A stretch of DNA of 20,565 bases from DASPKW01 sp038244055 (GCA_038244055.1 JBBRTW010000070.1:1-20565); one strand, 5' to 3'. Counted from the first letter of the stretch, positions 1-6,691 are shown. The notes: generated by a model not told the origin, from the letters alone. Program-made: numbers and translations.

Positions 1-229
1 GAGCTCGAAACACGAATGCCATCCTTGGCCTCCTGGTGATCGCCGCACAACCTCCGTCGCGCAGCCCGACAGATTATCGGCATCATCAGTGTCACCCCAT
101 CACCAAGAATCTTCTGACAGTTGTTCATGCGCCGATCCTAATCCATTCCAGCATCGGCCGACACCGTACACATCTTCCACATCTGTCCATGTGCCATTTG
201 ACATTTGCCATTTGCCATTTGACATGGCC
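1..229. other. Gene-free left edge
   Basis: No convincing gene is visible here. Short open frames on the plus strand are low-complexity, rich in His/Pro/Ser, and show no ribosome binding site or family motif. The right end carries a heptamer repeat array, and the M29 aminopeptidase gene on the minus strand terminates at 230, so this is its 3' flank. A gene ending just outside the window cannot be excluded. Confidence 0.5.
194..227. repeat. Degenerate 7-bp tandem array (CATTTGM type)
   Basis: Consecutive heptamers CATTTGA, CATTTGC, CATTTGC, CATTTGA are followed by a decayed unit. The array starts right after the aminopeptidase stop codon in that gene's direction. The reverse complement (AAATGGC-like units) reappears at 10033-10067, so the two sites share a repeat family. 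Confidence 0.8.
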
Positions 230-1360
230 CTAGCTCCCCAGCCTCTCCGGATTCAGCCCCTCCAATTCGCTGACCACGAACCGTCCATCCCGCCGAATCA
301 CCCGCCCATCGAACTTGATCTCGCCCCCGCCATAATCCGGCCGCTGGATGCAGACCATGTCCCAGTGGATCTGTGACTGGTTGCCGTTGCCCGGGCTCTC
401 GTAGGCCTGGCCGGGCGTGAAGTGGAAAGAGCCATCGATCTTCTCATCGAAAAGGATGTCTTTCATCGGCTTCTTGATCTGCGGGTTGAAGGCCAGGGAG
501 AACTCGCCGATGTAGCGTGAGCCTTCATCGGAATCGAGAATCTCGTTGAGCTTCTTCGTATTGGCTTCGGAATCGGCCGTCGCTTCGACGATCTTCCCAT
601 CCCGGAAGGCCAGGCGGATGTGATTGAAGATCGTTCCGCGATAGGTGGTCTCGCAGTTGTACTGCACGTGCCCCTGCACGGAGTCCTTGATCGGGCAGGA
701 GAAGCACTCGCCATCGGGAATGTTCCGCTCGCCCCAGCATCCCTTGGAGCCGATGCCTTTAATGGAGAAACGCAGGTCCGTCCCCGGGCCGTTGATATGC
801 ACCGCATCGGTCCTGGCCATCAGCTCTTCCAGCGGCTTCATCGCCTGGCGCATCTTCGCGTAGTCGACATCAGCGCAGACGCGGAAGTAGAAATCCTCGA
901 ACGCCTCCGAAGACATGTTCGCCCCCTGGGCCATCGAAGGGTGCGGCCAGCGCAGCACCACCCACCTCGTCTTCTTCACCCGCTGCTCCAGGTGAACCGG
1001 GTGCATATACCGCTTCTCCCACAGATCCATCTTCTCGCGCGGCACATCCGAAAGCTCGGCGATGTTATGCGAACCGCGCACGCCCATGTAGCAATCCACC
1101 CGACCCATCCGCGCCACATCCAGCTCGGCCGCCAGGTCGATCTGCCCCTCGGAAATATTGTTCAAAAGCGCCCGCCGAACCGCATCCTGATAAGTCTGCA
1201 CCAGCGGCAGCCCCCCGGCGGCGGCGATCTGCCGCACCAGTTCCACCGTGAACTCCGGCGGAATCTCGAATGCCTCCACCAGCACCTTATCCCCCGGCTT
1301 GACGCCGGCCGAATGATGAACGAGCAAATGCGCCAGCTTGGTATGACGGGGGTCTTTCAT
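230..1360 (-). CDS. M29 family metallo-aminopeptidase
   Basis: This 376-residue protein matches the clan of thermophilic aminopeptidases (AmpS/AmpT/PepS, peptidase family M29), cytoplasmic enzymes that remove N-terminal residues using two metal ions. The expected ligands are visible in the C-terminal half: Glu218 in NIPDGE, Glu286 in YIGEFSLAFN, His313 in DGSFHF, and His332 and Asp334 in QIHWDM. The length is slightly below the usual ~400 residues. The frame stays open upstream to 1594, but that part encodes translated repeats (Ser-His-Pro-Ile runs), so I place the start at the ATG at 1360 (MKDPRHTK). No clear Shine-Dalgarno sequence precedes it; a weak -10-like TAACTT lies about 10 nt upstream. 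It is divergent from the PhoX-like gene. The family call is firm; the substrate is unknown. Confidence 0.9.
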   Translation of the reverse strand: MKDPRHTKLAHLLVHHSAGVKPGDKVLVEAFEIPPEFTVELVRQIAAAGGLPLVQTYQDAVRRALLNNISEGQIDLAAELDVARMGRVDCYMGVRGSHNIAELSDVPREKMDLWEKRYMHPVHLEQRVKKTRWVVLRWPHPSMAQGANMSSEAFEDFYFRVCADVDYAKMRQAMKPLEELMARTDAVHINGPGTDLRFSIKGIGSKGCWGERNIPDGECFSCPIKDSVQGHVQYNCETTYRGTIFNHIRLAFRDGKIVEATADSEANTKKLNEILDSDEGSRYIGEFSLAFNPQIKKPMKDILFDEKIDGSFHFTPGQAYESPGNGNQSQIHWDMVCIQRPDYGGGEIKFDGRVIRRDGRFVVSELEGLNPERLGS

Positions 1361-1410
1361 ATGTCGAGAGAAGTTACGGCCGGAGGGGGGAAAGTTAAAG
1401 GGCGGGGGCG

Positions 1411-1530
1411 GACAATGAGACAATGAGACAATGAGACAATGAGACAATGAGACAATGAGACAATGGGATGATGGGATGATGGGATGATGGGATGATGGGA
1501 CGATGGGACGATGGGATGACGGAATGATGG
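1411..1530. repeat. 15-unit 8-bp tandem array
   Basis: Fifteen consecutive octamers fill exactly 120 bp. Six GACAATGA units and one GACAATGG are followed by four GATGATGG, two GACGATGG, one GATGACGG and one AATGATGG. The sequence therefore drifts in a graded way from one half to the other. It lies in the divergent spacer between the aminopeptidase and PhoX-like genes. It is not a CRISPR array because there are no spacers. Confidence 0.95.
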
Positions 1531-1604
1531 AGGTTCGATGCGAAACGAAGCCGCCGAGCGGGGGCGCGGCTTGAGCAGGCGGGACACGGCTCAAACTTAT
1601 TTTC

Positions 1605-1636
1605 TCATTGTCTCATTGTCCCATTGTCTCACTGTC
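1605..1636. repeat. Inverted arm of the octamer array
   Basis: Four units TCATTGTC, TCATTGTC, CCATTGTC, TCACTGTC are the reverse complement of the GACAATGA units at 1411-1466. The two arms can pair across an intervening ~140-200 nt, so a transcript or single-stranded DNA crossing this spacer could fold into a long hairpin. The arm ends about 30 nt before the -10 element of the PhoX-like gene. Confidence 0.85.
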
Positions 1637-1661
1637 TTTCTAAACTCCCCGGGGATTTCCA

Positions 1662-1670
1662 TGTTATAAT
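1662..1670 (+). promoter_or_regulatory. Extended -10 promoter, likely leaderless start
   Basis: TGTTATAAT is a perfect extended -10 (TG, one base, TATAAT). Only nine bases separate the hexamer from the ATG at 1680, so initiation about seven bases after the hexamer would leave a leader of 0-3 nt. No convincing -35 hexamer is present at 17 bp. A CCCCGGGG palindrome (1647-1654) lies just upstream. Confidence 0.65.
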
Positions 1671-1679
1671 CCCCACTCA

Positions 1680-3068
1680 ATGCCCCTCTCCCGCCGCTAC
1701 TTCCTGCTCGCCTCCGCCGCGGTCGCGGCCGGGTTCGCATCGTTGCGGCTGATCGATGGGTGCGATGAAGTCGGCTCGGATATCAAGGGGAAATACGCTC
1801 GTCGCGGCAATGGGCCGGTGCTGACGGTGCCGCCCGGTTTCCAGTTTCAGGTGATCTCGCAAGCGGGGGAGAAGATGGATGATGGGCTGATCGCGCCCGG
1901 CATCCATGATGGCCAATGTGCCTTCCCCGCGCCGGGTGGCAAGACGATCCTTGTCTGCAATCACGAACTCGATCGCGGGCTGAACAGCCTCGGCCCCTTC
2001 GGCAATGAGAACGAACTGTTGGCCCGCATCGATCGCAGTAAGCTCTACGACAACGGCTTCGGCAAGCACCCCGCCATCGGCGGCACCACCACGCTTCTCT
2101 ACGACACGGTCACGCGCAAAGTCGAGAAGCAGTTTCTCAGCCTGGCCGGGACCGTGCGTAACTGCGCCGGCGGGCCGACGCCCTGGGGCTCGTGGATCAC
2201 CTGCGAGGAGACGACCCAGTCGGCCGACAAATTCCACGAGCAGGATCACGGCTATAACTTCGAGGTGCCCGCCCGCGCGGATAGCGGTTTGGTGAAGGCG
2301 ATCCCCATCAAGCCGATGGGCCGGTTCTATCATGAAGCGGTCGCGATCGATCCCGCCACGGGCATCGTCTATCAGACCGAGGATCGCCCCGATGGGTTGA
2401 TCTACCGCTACATCCCGACAACCCCGGGGAACCTCCTGGCCGGGGGGCGCTTGCAGGCACTTAAGATTCACGCGGCAAGGTCGTTCGACACGCGCAACTG
2501 GTCGCGGCATCGGGTGAGTGTGGGCGATGTGCTGGAGGTGGAGTGGGCCGATCTCGAAGACATCGAATCGCCCACTGACGAACTGCGCTACGAAGGGTAT
2601 TTCGGCGGAAAGGCGGCGCGATTCGCCCGCGCGGAGGGGATGTGGTTCGGCCGGGCCAGCGTCTACTTCGCGTGCACCAATGGCGGCGCGAAGCTTCACG
2701 GGCAAATCTGGAAATACACCCCCAGCCCGCACGAAGGGAGGGCCGATGAATCGAAATCGCCGGGAAAACTCGAACTCTTCATCGAGCCTGAAGATTCCAG
2801 TATCGCCGAGAACGCGGATAACCTGACGATGGCCCCATGGGGCGATGTGTTCGTGTGCGAAGACAACGACAGGGATTGCAAGCGGCTGCTGAGAGTCACG
2901 CCGACCGGGAAAGTCATTGAATTCGCGAGAAACACCTACAACTTCTCCGAACTGGCGGGTGTGACTTTCTCCCCCGATGGCTCGACTCTCTTCGTCAATA
3001 TCCAGAATCCCGGGCTGACGGTGGCGGTATGGGGGCCGTGGAAATCGCTGGAGGGCACGGGCCTTTGA
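1680..3068 (+). CDS. PhoX/DUF839 family protein, Tat-exported
   Basis: This 462-residue protein begins with a twin-arginine signal (SRRYFLL at residues 4-10 followed by an Ala-rich hydrophobic stretch), predicting folded export by the Tat pathway. The body matches the PhoX/DUF839 beta-propeller family, whose studied members are calcium- and iron-dependent alkaline phosphatases. Family blocks are visible: CNHE (93-96), NCAGGPTPWGSW with CEE (161-177), FYHEAVAIDP with TED (216-235), NADN (378-381), CEDN (393-396) and ELAGVTFSPDG (424-434). These acidic residues are the type that bind metals in the family. A Cys at 28 follows the hydrophobic stretch, but its context is a poor lipobox. The start is fixed by the Tat signal and the adjacent -10 element. 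Many DUF839 proteins are untested, so phosphatase activity is inferred. Confidence 0.9.
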   Translation: MPLSRRYFLLASAAVAAGFASLRLIDGCDEVGSDIKGKYARRGNGPVLTVPPGFQFQVISQAGEKMDDGLIAPGIHDGQCAFPAPGGKTILVCNHELDRGLNSLGPFGNENELLARIDRSKLYDNGFGKHPAIGGTTTLLYDTVTRKVEKQFLSLAGTVRNCAGGPTPWGSWITCEETTQSADKFHEQDHGYNFEVPARADSGLVKAIPIKPMGRFYHEAVAIDPATGIVYQTEDRPDGLIYRYIPTTPGNLLAGGRLQALKIHAARSFDTRNWSRHRVSVGDVLEVEWADLEDIESPTDELRYEGYFGGKAARFARAEGMWFGRASVYFACTNGGAKLHGQIWKYTPSPHEGRADESKSPGKLELFIEPEDSSIAENADNLTMAPWGDVFVCEDNDRDCKRLLRVTPTGKVIEFARNTYNFSELAGVTFSPDGSTLFVNIQNPGLTVAVWGPWKSLEGTGL

Positions 3069-3086
3069 TCCAGAACGCTTTGGATG

Positions 3087-3119
3087 CTTCGCGTCCTTCG
3101 CGAATTTCGCGGTTCAAAA
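3087..3119. repeat. Interspersed CTTCGCG...GGTTCAA motif, copy 1
   Basis: This 33-bp stretch begins CTTCGCG and ends GCGGTTCAAAA, and matches copy 2 at 6416-6448 at 27 of 33 positions. Internally it is a loose repeat of TTCGCG. It lies between the PhoX-like stop codon and the 3' end of the tRNA-like gene at 3123. Confidence 0.7.
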
Positions 3120-3122
3120 GGA

Positions 3123-3195
3123 TGGGCACGGATGGATTCGAACCACCAACGACAGGGTACTTCAAACCCTCGCTCTACCGTTGAGCTACGAGCCC
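3123..3195 (-). tRNA. tRNA-Phe-like (anticodon GAA)
   Basis: The minus strand folds into a cloverleaf: acceptor GGGCTCG with CGTGCCC, D arm GCTC/GAGC with the GG of the D loop, anticodon stem AGGGT/ACCCT enclosing TTGAAGT, six-base variable loop, T arm GGTGG/CCATC with loop TTCGAAT, and discriminator A. The CCA end is not encoded. Reading the seven-base loop normally gives anticodon GAA (Phe). Two features are unusual: a T-T mismatch at acceptor pair 5-68, and G rather than A at position 37. It may be a divergent functional tRNA or a decaying copy. Confidence 0.7.
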
Positions 3196-3218
3196 GAGAA
3201 TGAGAATCTGCGTAATAA

Positions 3219-3291
3219 TTGCAGGTCGCGGGATCGAACCGCGAACGCGAGGGTATGAGCCTCACAGGATCACCAGACCCATCCACCTGCT
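3219..3291 (-). tRNA. tRNA-Met-like (anticodon CAT), aberrant structure
   Basis: The minus strand shows a T arm CGCGG/CCGCG with loop TTCGATC, an anticodon stem TGAGG/CCTCG around CTCATAC (anticodon CAT), and an acceptor GCAGGT/ACCTGC. Adding the flanking bases gives an unpaired A1-A72, which recalls the unpaired first position of bacterial initiator tRNAs. However, the D stem (GGAT/ATCC) directly follows the acceptor without the usual T8-N9 linker, and an extra base separates it from the anticodon stem. It is 23 nt from the GAA gene on the same strand. It could be a divergent initiator or elongator tRNA, or a pseudogene. Confidence 0.5.
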
Positions 3292-3394
3292 GACGTGGTC
3301 ATGTTCCTATACGCGGGCTTCGTGAGCTTCTGACGCCGAAGAGATTTTTCCATGCAATTTTAATTGAGTGTCGCAAGGATCGCTCACGTCAACC

Positions 3395-3421
3395 ATACGG
3401 AGCGCGTTAGCCGCTCCGTAT
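3395..3421. other. Perfect 10-bp stem hairpin
   Basis: ATACGGAGCG and CGCTCCGTAT are perfect inverted arms around a seven-base loop (CGTTAGC). It lies downstream of the PPIase stop codon in that gene's direction and could act as a transcript end. No T-run follows on the minus strand, so an intrinsic terminator is not demonstrated; it may equally be an interspersed palindrome. Confidence 0.6.
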
Positions 3422-3435
3422 CCCTATTCCCGCCC

Positions 3436-3470
3436 CTTCTCGCTTCCAACTTCTAACTTCTCACTTCTGC
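3436..3470. repeat. Degenerate 7-bp tandem array (CTTCTNN type)
   Basis: Five exact-length heptamers: CTTCTCG, CTTCCAA, CTTCTAA, CTTCTCA, CTTCTGC. The array ends seven bases from the PPIase stop codon. The period of seven is shared with the other short arrays in the window although the unit sequence differs. Confidence 0.8.
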
Positions 3471-3476
3471 CCGCCC

Positions 3477-4373
3477 TCAAGTCGCCATCTGATTCGCCTC
3501 ATCCACATCCGCCGGCGCTTCCTCGATCACCGCGGTCGCCTGAAGTTTCTTGACAAGTTCCTGGGCTTTGTCGCGTTTTTTCTGCTCCAGGTACATCCGC
3601 CGGACTTCGTCGATCGCTTCCTCAAACGGCCGGGCGGCCGGGCGGCGGATGTCGGTCAGTTTCACGATATGCACGCCCACCGATGAGCTGAAGACCGGGC
3701 TGATCTCCCCTACCCGCATCGAGAAGGCGACGATCTCGACCTCCTCGGGCAGATCGCCGCGCCGGAAATATCCGAGATCCACCAGTTCCTTCCCCCGGTC
3801 GCTGTGCTCTTTCGCCATCTCGTCGAAATCCGCTCCATCGAGCAGTTTTTCCCGGATCGCCCGGAAATCCTCCAGCAATCCCTCCCGGCTGGCCATGCGC
3901 GAAACGCCCTTGGAAATGTGCGACCCGCGCCGCTCCTCGGGCGTGGTCAGGGCCGGCAGGTTCTCCTGATAACAGGCCCGCAGGTCCGCCTCGGCCGGCG
4001 CGGGATCGGATTCGATCAGCCGGTCCATCAGCTTGTTGATCCGCAGGTTCACATCGATGTCGTTCCTGACCAGGTCGATCTGATCCGGCGCGATCCCCAT
4101 GGCCGCATAGAACTGCGATTCGCCACCGTGCTCGGTCTTCAAGCGTTCCAGTGTCGCATCGATCTCCCCGGCCGGCGATGGCTCGATCACTCGCATCGCC
4201 TCATCCGCCAGCAGCACGCGGGCCACGACATTCTCGCGGGCCGTCTGCCGAAACTCCGGATCGCGCTCGCAGCAGGAGACGTTGTTCATCCGCTCGTGAT
4301 ACGACTTGATCTGCGCGAACTCCGAGTCGATCGCGGAATCGTCGATGGGGCGGCCGTTGATGATGAGGGGCAT
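3477..4373 (-). CDS. Parvulin-type peptidyl-prolyl isomerase
   Basis: This 298-residue protein has a helical N-terminal half and a parvulin (PpiC/rotamase) domain at about residues 148-242. The domain includes HISKGV (152-157), a helix FRAIREKLLDGADFDEMAKEHSD in two parts (170-192), DLGYFRRGDLPEE (199-211) and the closing VGVHIVKLTD (232-241). Parvulins catalyse cis-trans isomerisation of prolyl bonds and often act as chaperones. No signal peptide or membrane segment is seen, so unlike SurA or PrsA it is probably cytoplasmic; a NifM-like architecture is an alternative comparison. A Cys-Cys pair at 34-35 is notable. It is the last gene of a closely spaced minus-strand run, 19 nt after small protein A, and ends in a heptamer array. 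Confidence 0.88.
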   Translation of the reverse strand: MPLIINGRPIDDSAIDSEFAQIKSYHERMNNVSCCERDPEFRQTARENVVARVLLADEAMRVIEPSPAGEIDATLERLKTEHGGESQFYAAMGIAPDQIDLVRNDIDVNLRINKLMDRLIESDPAPAEADLRACYQENLPALTTPEERRGSHISKGVSRMASREGLLEDFRAIREKLLDGADFDEMAKEHSDRGKELVDLGYFRRGDLPEEVEIVAFSMRVGEISPVFSSSVGVHIVKLTDIRRPAARPFEEAIDEVRRMYLEQKKRDKAQELVKKLQATAVIEEAPADVDEANQMAT

Positions 4374-4392
4374 GAAGAATCTCTTTTCGTTA

Positions 4393-4668
4393 CTACTTCG
4401 AGCGGCCAGAACGCGGCCTCGACTTTTTCGGAGGAAGTTTACCGTAGACCGCTATGTACTCCGTCAGTACCGTTTCCATTCGTTTGATGGTCATGTCATC
4501 CACGTCGACCATCATTTTCCGAAGCTCTGTTTCTTCGGCTGGCTCCAATCGGCGGACTTTGCTTTCGTCGATCAAGGAATTGAGACGCTTAGAGAATGCC
4601 TTGGGAGCCTTTGGTGCTTTCTTGAGCAACTGCGCGATTGAGGGCTTTCGTCCGGATTTGGATGGCAT
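4393..4668 (-). CDS. Small helical protein A, paralogue of protein B
   Basis: This protein of about 91 residues is predicted helical and highly charged. Its core SIAQLLKK...KAFSKRLNSLID...RRLEPAEETELRKMM aligns without gaps to protein B at 5209-5526 (AIAKLLQG...RAKAKRLSELLD...GRLSTDEDRELSGLV), so the two are paralogues flanking the HNH gene. The tail is very basic (KKSRPRSGRSK), suggesting nucleic-acid contact. I place the start at ATG 4668 because it matches the start of B; ATGs at 4692 and 4725 are alternatives, and none has a strong ribosome binding site. It is 19 nt upstream of the PPIase gene. No biochemical function is known to me. Confidence 0.7.
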   Translation of the reverse strand: MPSKSGRKPSIAQLLKKAPKAPKAFSKRLNSLIDESKVRRLEPAEETELRKMMVDVDDMTIKRMETVLTEYIAVYGKLPPKKSRPRSGRSK

Positions 4669-4769
4669 TGTCGATTCAACCTCACAACTCATCTTACACG
4701 CGGCGCCCGGTTGACGCACCAGCATGAATTGTTCAAGCCATTAGCCTATCCACCCGTACATCCGCAGTT

Positions 4770-5204
4770 TTAGCCCGATTCTGTCCACGGGGCGGCACCA
4801 AGCTTGATGATCTCCTTTCTAACCATGATCAGCAATTCATCGTTGATTTTCATGTGAGCAATCGTCGCGCGGCCGATCGGCGTCTTCCCAATCGCCGTCG
4901 TCGCATCGGCGGACCATCCAAAGTGGTCCTGCCATCGATCCCGCCGAGGATTGAAGAGTCGAGTCGGCATTCTCGTCTTGGGATCGATCGCGCGCGTGGC
5001 CGCGCGCTTTTGATTGTTGCACCATGGACAACACCATGCGAGATTCGCCGCAACCGTTCGCCCTCCCTCAGCGCGCGGCGAGATATGATCGCATTGAAAC
5101 GTCGTATAGAGCAGCCGGTCGGGGTAGTGGCAATACTCGCACCGCCAACCGGCGCGTTCTCGCATCCGTTGCCTCAAGCGTGGTGGAAGGTGAGCCCCGG
5201 ACAT
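4770..5204 (-). CDS. HNH endonuclease
   Basis: This 144-residue protein carries a compact HNH nuclease fold: Cys22-Cys25 (CEYC), Asp39-His40 (CDHISPRAEGG), Asn54 (ANLAW), Cys59-Cys62 (CPWC) with Asn63 and Lys66. The two CxxC pairs would bind a structural zinc, and DH...N...N form the betabetaalpha-metal active site. The following IDPKT...LFNPRRDRWQDHF block is typical of a stand-alone HNH group found next to small helical proteins in planctomycetes and cyanobacteria (family knowledge, from memory). A Shine-Dalgarno AAGGGG sits 8 nt before ATG 5204, inside the end of protein B; only four bases separate the B stop codon from this start, so the two are probably translationally coupled. The target is unknown; restriction, toxin or repair roles are all possible. 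Confidence 0.88.
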   Translation of the reverse strand: MSGAHLPPRLRQRMRERAGWRCEYCHYPDRLLYTTFQCDHISPRAEGGRTVAANLAWCCPWCNNQKRAATRAIDPKTRMPTRLFNPRRDRWQDHFGWSADATTAIGKTPIGRATIAHMKINDELLIMVRKEIIKLGAAPWTESG

Positions 5205-5208
5205 TCAA

Positions 5209-5526
5209 TTAGCCCCTTGAAGTGTCGGCGGTCTTCCGGATGGAGACGCGACTTGAGGCCCGTCCACTGCGCTCCATGTCCTCTTGATTGCGACGGGCCA
5301 CGGCCCTCGCGATCATCAGAAAAGTCTGGCGCTGCACCTGTTCAACAAGACCGCTCAACTCGCGATCCTCGTCGGTCGAGAGCCGCCCGCAATTGCCCTT
5401 ATCGAGCAACTCGGACAACCGCTTCGCCTTCGCGCGCGGCATCTTTCGCGATCCCTGCAATAGCTTGGCTATCGCATCGACGCTTCGTGGTTCTTTTCTC
5501 GGCCGCTCCGAAAGAGTTTTTCCCAT
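5209..5526 (-). CDS. Small helical protein B, partner of the HNH gene
   Basis: This 105-residue charged protein has the core AIAKLL...KRLSELLDKG...RLSTDEDRELSGLVEQVQRQTFLMIARAVARR, predicted as helix-turn-helix segments ending in a long helix. It is paralogous to protein A. ATG 5526 is chosen because GGAGAAG lies five bases upstream; ATG 5547 and TTG 5559 lengthen it by 7 and 11 residues. It lies 34 nt after the TatD-like stop and 4 nt before the HNH start, so it is in the middle of the operon. The tight pairing suggests a regulator, antitoxin or targeting subunit for the nuclease, but this is inference. Confidence 0.75.
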   Translation of the reverse strand: MGKTLSERPRKEPRSVDAIAKLLQGSRKMPRAKAKRLSELLDKGNCGRLSTDEDRELSGLVEQVQRQTFLMIARAVARRNQEDMERSGRASSRVSIRKTADTSRG

Positions 5527-5560
5527 GGTGCTTCTCCAATCACCCATTCTATCGGCCAAC

Positions 5561-6370
5561 CTACTCCACCTTCAACTTCCACTTCCCCCCCTGCCCGAAA
5601 AACCGGCAGGGATTGTTGTAGAAAATCTCGCTCAACTCTTTCTCCGTATGCCCCCGCCTTCGATACTCCAGTGCCGTGTCGATCAGCATCGACGGCGATG
5701 ATTCCCCCCAGTCGCTGGCCGAGTTCACCATGATCATCTTCGGGCCGACTTGCTCGAGAATGTCGGCCGCGCGCGTTGGCGTTACTTTTGACACGGGGTA
5801 GATCGTCAGGCCGGCCCAGAAGCCGTTTTCGCGGGCGATGCGGATCGTGTGCTCCTCGCAGTGGTCGATCAGCACGCGCTCGGGCTTGATGCGCTTGTCG
5901 TTCTTCAGAATGCTGGTGATGATCGATGTGCCCTTGTGCTTGTCTTCGAGATGGGGCGTGTGGATGAGGATCATCTGGTCGTACCTGGCCGCGATATCCA
6001 CCTGCTCTTCGAAGACGGTGATTTCATTGCGGGTGTTCTTATTCAGCCCGATTTCGCCGACACCGAGGACACGCGGATGATCGAGCAGGGGCGGGATCAG
6101 CTTGATCACTTCGCGCGACAAAGCCACATCCTCGGCCTCCTTGGCATTAATGCAAATCCAGCAGTAATGATCGATCCCATAGCGCGCCGCCCGTTTGGGC
6201 TCGATCTCCATCAAATGCCGGAAATAATCCGCGAAGGAGGCGGCGCAGGAGCGGTCGTACCCGGCCCAGAAGGCCGGCTCCGATACCGCCACCACCCCGG
6301 CGCGGGCCATGAACAGATAGTCATCGGTCGTCCGCGAAACACAGTGAATATGGGGATCAATGAATTTCAT
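5561..6370 (-). CDS. TatD-like metal-dependent hydrolase
   Basis: This 269-residue protein has the TIM-barrel metal ligands of the TatD/amidohydrolase superfamily in order: Asp5, His7 and His9 (DPHIH), Glu106 (GVGEIGLN), His137 (LIHTPH), His170 (LIDHCEE) and Asp220 (SASDWG). TatD enzymes are Mg2+-dependent 3'-5' exonucleases or related hydrolases. The length suits the family. The start is set at ATG 6370 because MKFIDPHIH begins at the first barrel strand; the upstream frame is a translated palindromic repeat. No good ribosome binding site is seen. The GEIGLN-to-NSASDWG spacing is family-like, but the sequence is divergent enough that nuclease activity is not assured. Confidence 0.85.
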   Translation of the reverse strand: MKFIDPHIHCVSRTTDDYLFMARAGVVAVSEPAFWAGYDRSCAASFADYFRHLMEIEPKRAARYGIDHYCWICINAKEAEDVALSREVIKLIPPLLDHPRVLGVGEIGLNKNTRNEITVFEEQVDIAARYDQMILIHTPHLEDKHKGTSIITSILKNDKRIKPERVLIDHCEEHTIRIARENGFWAGLTIYPVSKVTPTRAADILEQVGPKMIMVNSASDWGESSPSMLIDTALEYRRRGHTEKELSEIFYNNPCRFFGQGGKWKLKVE

Positions 6371-6379
6371 TTCTCGTAG

Positions 6380-6398
6380 CACGGGCATCCTGCCCGTG
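6380..6398. repeat. CACGGGCA palindrome (TGxLPV-type repeat)
   Basis: CACGGGCA and TGCCCGTG form a perfect eight-base stem with a TCC loop. Spurious translation gives TGILPVS on one strand and TGRMPVLR on the other; these peptide signatures recur in poorly annotated planctomycete and PVC-group genomes as translated palindromes (from memory). It lies 10 nt upstream of the TatD-like start and would be in its leader. Confidence 0.8.
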
Positions 6399-6415
6399 TC
6401 CCTGAACAATCTTAT

Positions 6416-6448
6416 CTTCGCGCCCTTCGCAACCTTCGTGGTTCAAGA
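6416..6448. repeat. Interspersed CTTCGCG...GGTTCAA motif, copy 2
   Basis: Second copy of the 33-bp motif at 3087-3119, 27 of 33 bases identical and in the same orientation. It overlaps the stop codon of the small gene at 6443 by a few bases and is followed by the palindrome at 6380-6398, so the 72-nt gap before the TatD-like gene is almost entirely repeat. Confidence 0.7.
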
Positions 6449-6685
6449 TTTCCCCGGCGGCGGGCTCATATCGCTGAGGATCATCTGCACGCGCTCGGCG
6501 CGGTCGGGGCCTTCGGTGAGGAGGATTTCGAACACCTTACGCAGTTTGATCGCCCTGGGGTCGGATTTGAGCAGTTGCGCGCCGCCCGCGCCGCGCTGGA
6601 TGCGGTCGAGGTCGGCCGCCAGGGAGAGGGCGCGCCAGCGCATTTCGAGGTATTGATGCTCGAGGATGTCTTTTGAATCCGCCAT
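6443..6685 (-). CDS. Hypothetical 80-residue helical protein
   Basis: The protein begins MADSKDILEHQYLEMRWRALSLAADLDRIQRG and is predicted almost wholly helical; it ends in a Pro-rich SPPPGKS tail. No catalytic motif is recognised. The composition suits a small soluble coiled protein, and similar short proteins occur in planctomycetes, but I cannot name a family. ATG 6685 has no ribosome binding site; a TACAAT hexamer ends six bases before it, which suggests a leaderless transcript. The longer frame to 7045 runs through a promoter and palindrome region and is not credible. It heads the minus-strand run leading to the TatD-like gene. Confidence 0.65.
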   Translation of the reverse strand: MADSKDILEHQYLEMRWRALSLAADLDRIQRGAGGAQLLKSDPRAIKLRKVFEILLTEGPDRAERVQMILSDMSPPPGKS

Positions 6686-6691
6686 ATGAAT

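Noticed and set aside
36..376. Short plus-strand frames at the left edge
   Set aside because: Low-complexity His/Pro/Ser composition, overlap with the heptamer array and the aminopeptidase gene end.
1411..1530. Possible CRISPR array
   Set aside because: Units are 8 bp and contiguous with no spacers, and there are no cas genes.
1361..1594. N-terminal extension of the aminopeptidase frame
   Set aside because: The extra residues are translated octamer repeats and the family domain starts at MKDPRHTK, so the extension is an open frame through repeat DNA.
1677..2732. 351-residue frame on the minus strand
   Set aside because: It is the antisense shadow of the PhoX-like gene, whose Tat signal and family blocks are clear.
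4854..5621. 255-residue frame on the plus strand
   Set aside because: It overlaps the HNH gene and protein B, which have motifs, paralogy and ribosome binding sites; this frame is Arg/Pro-rich with no motif.
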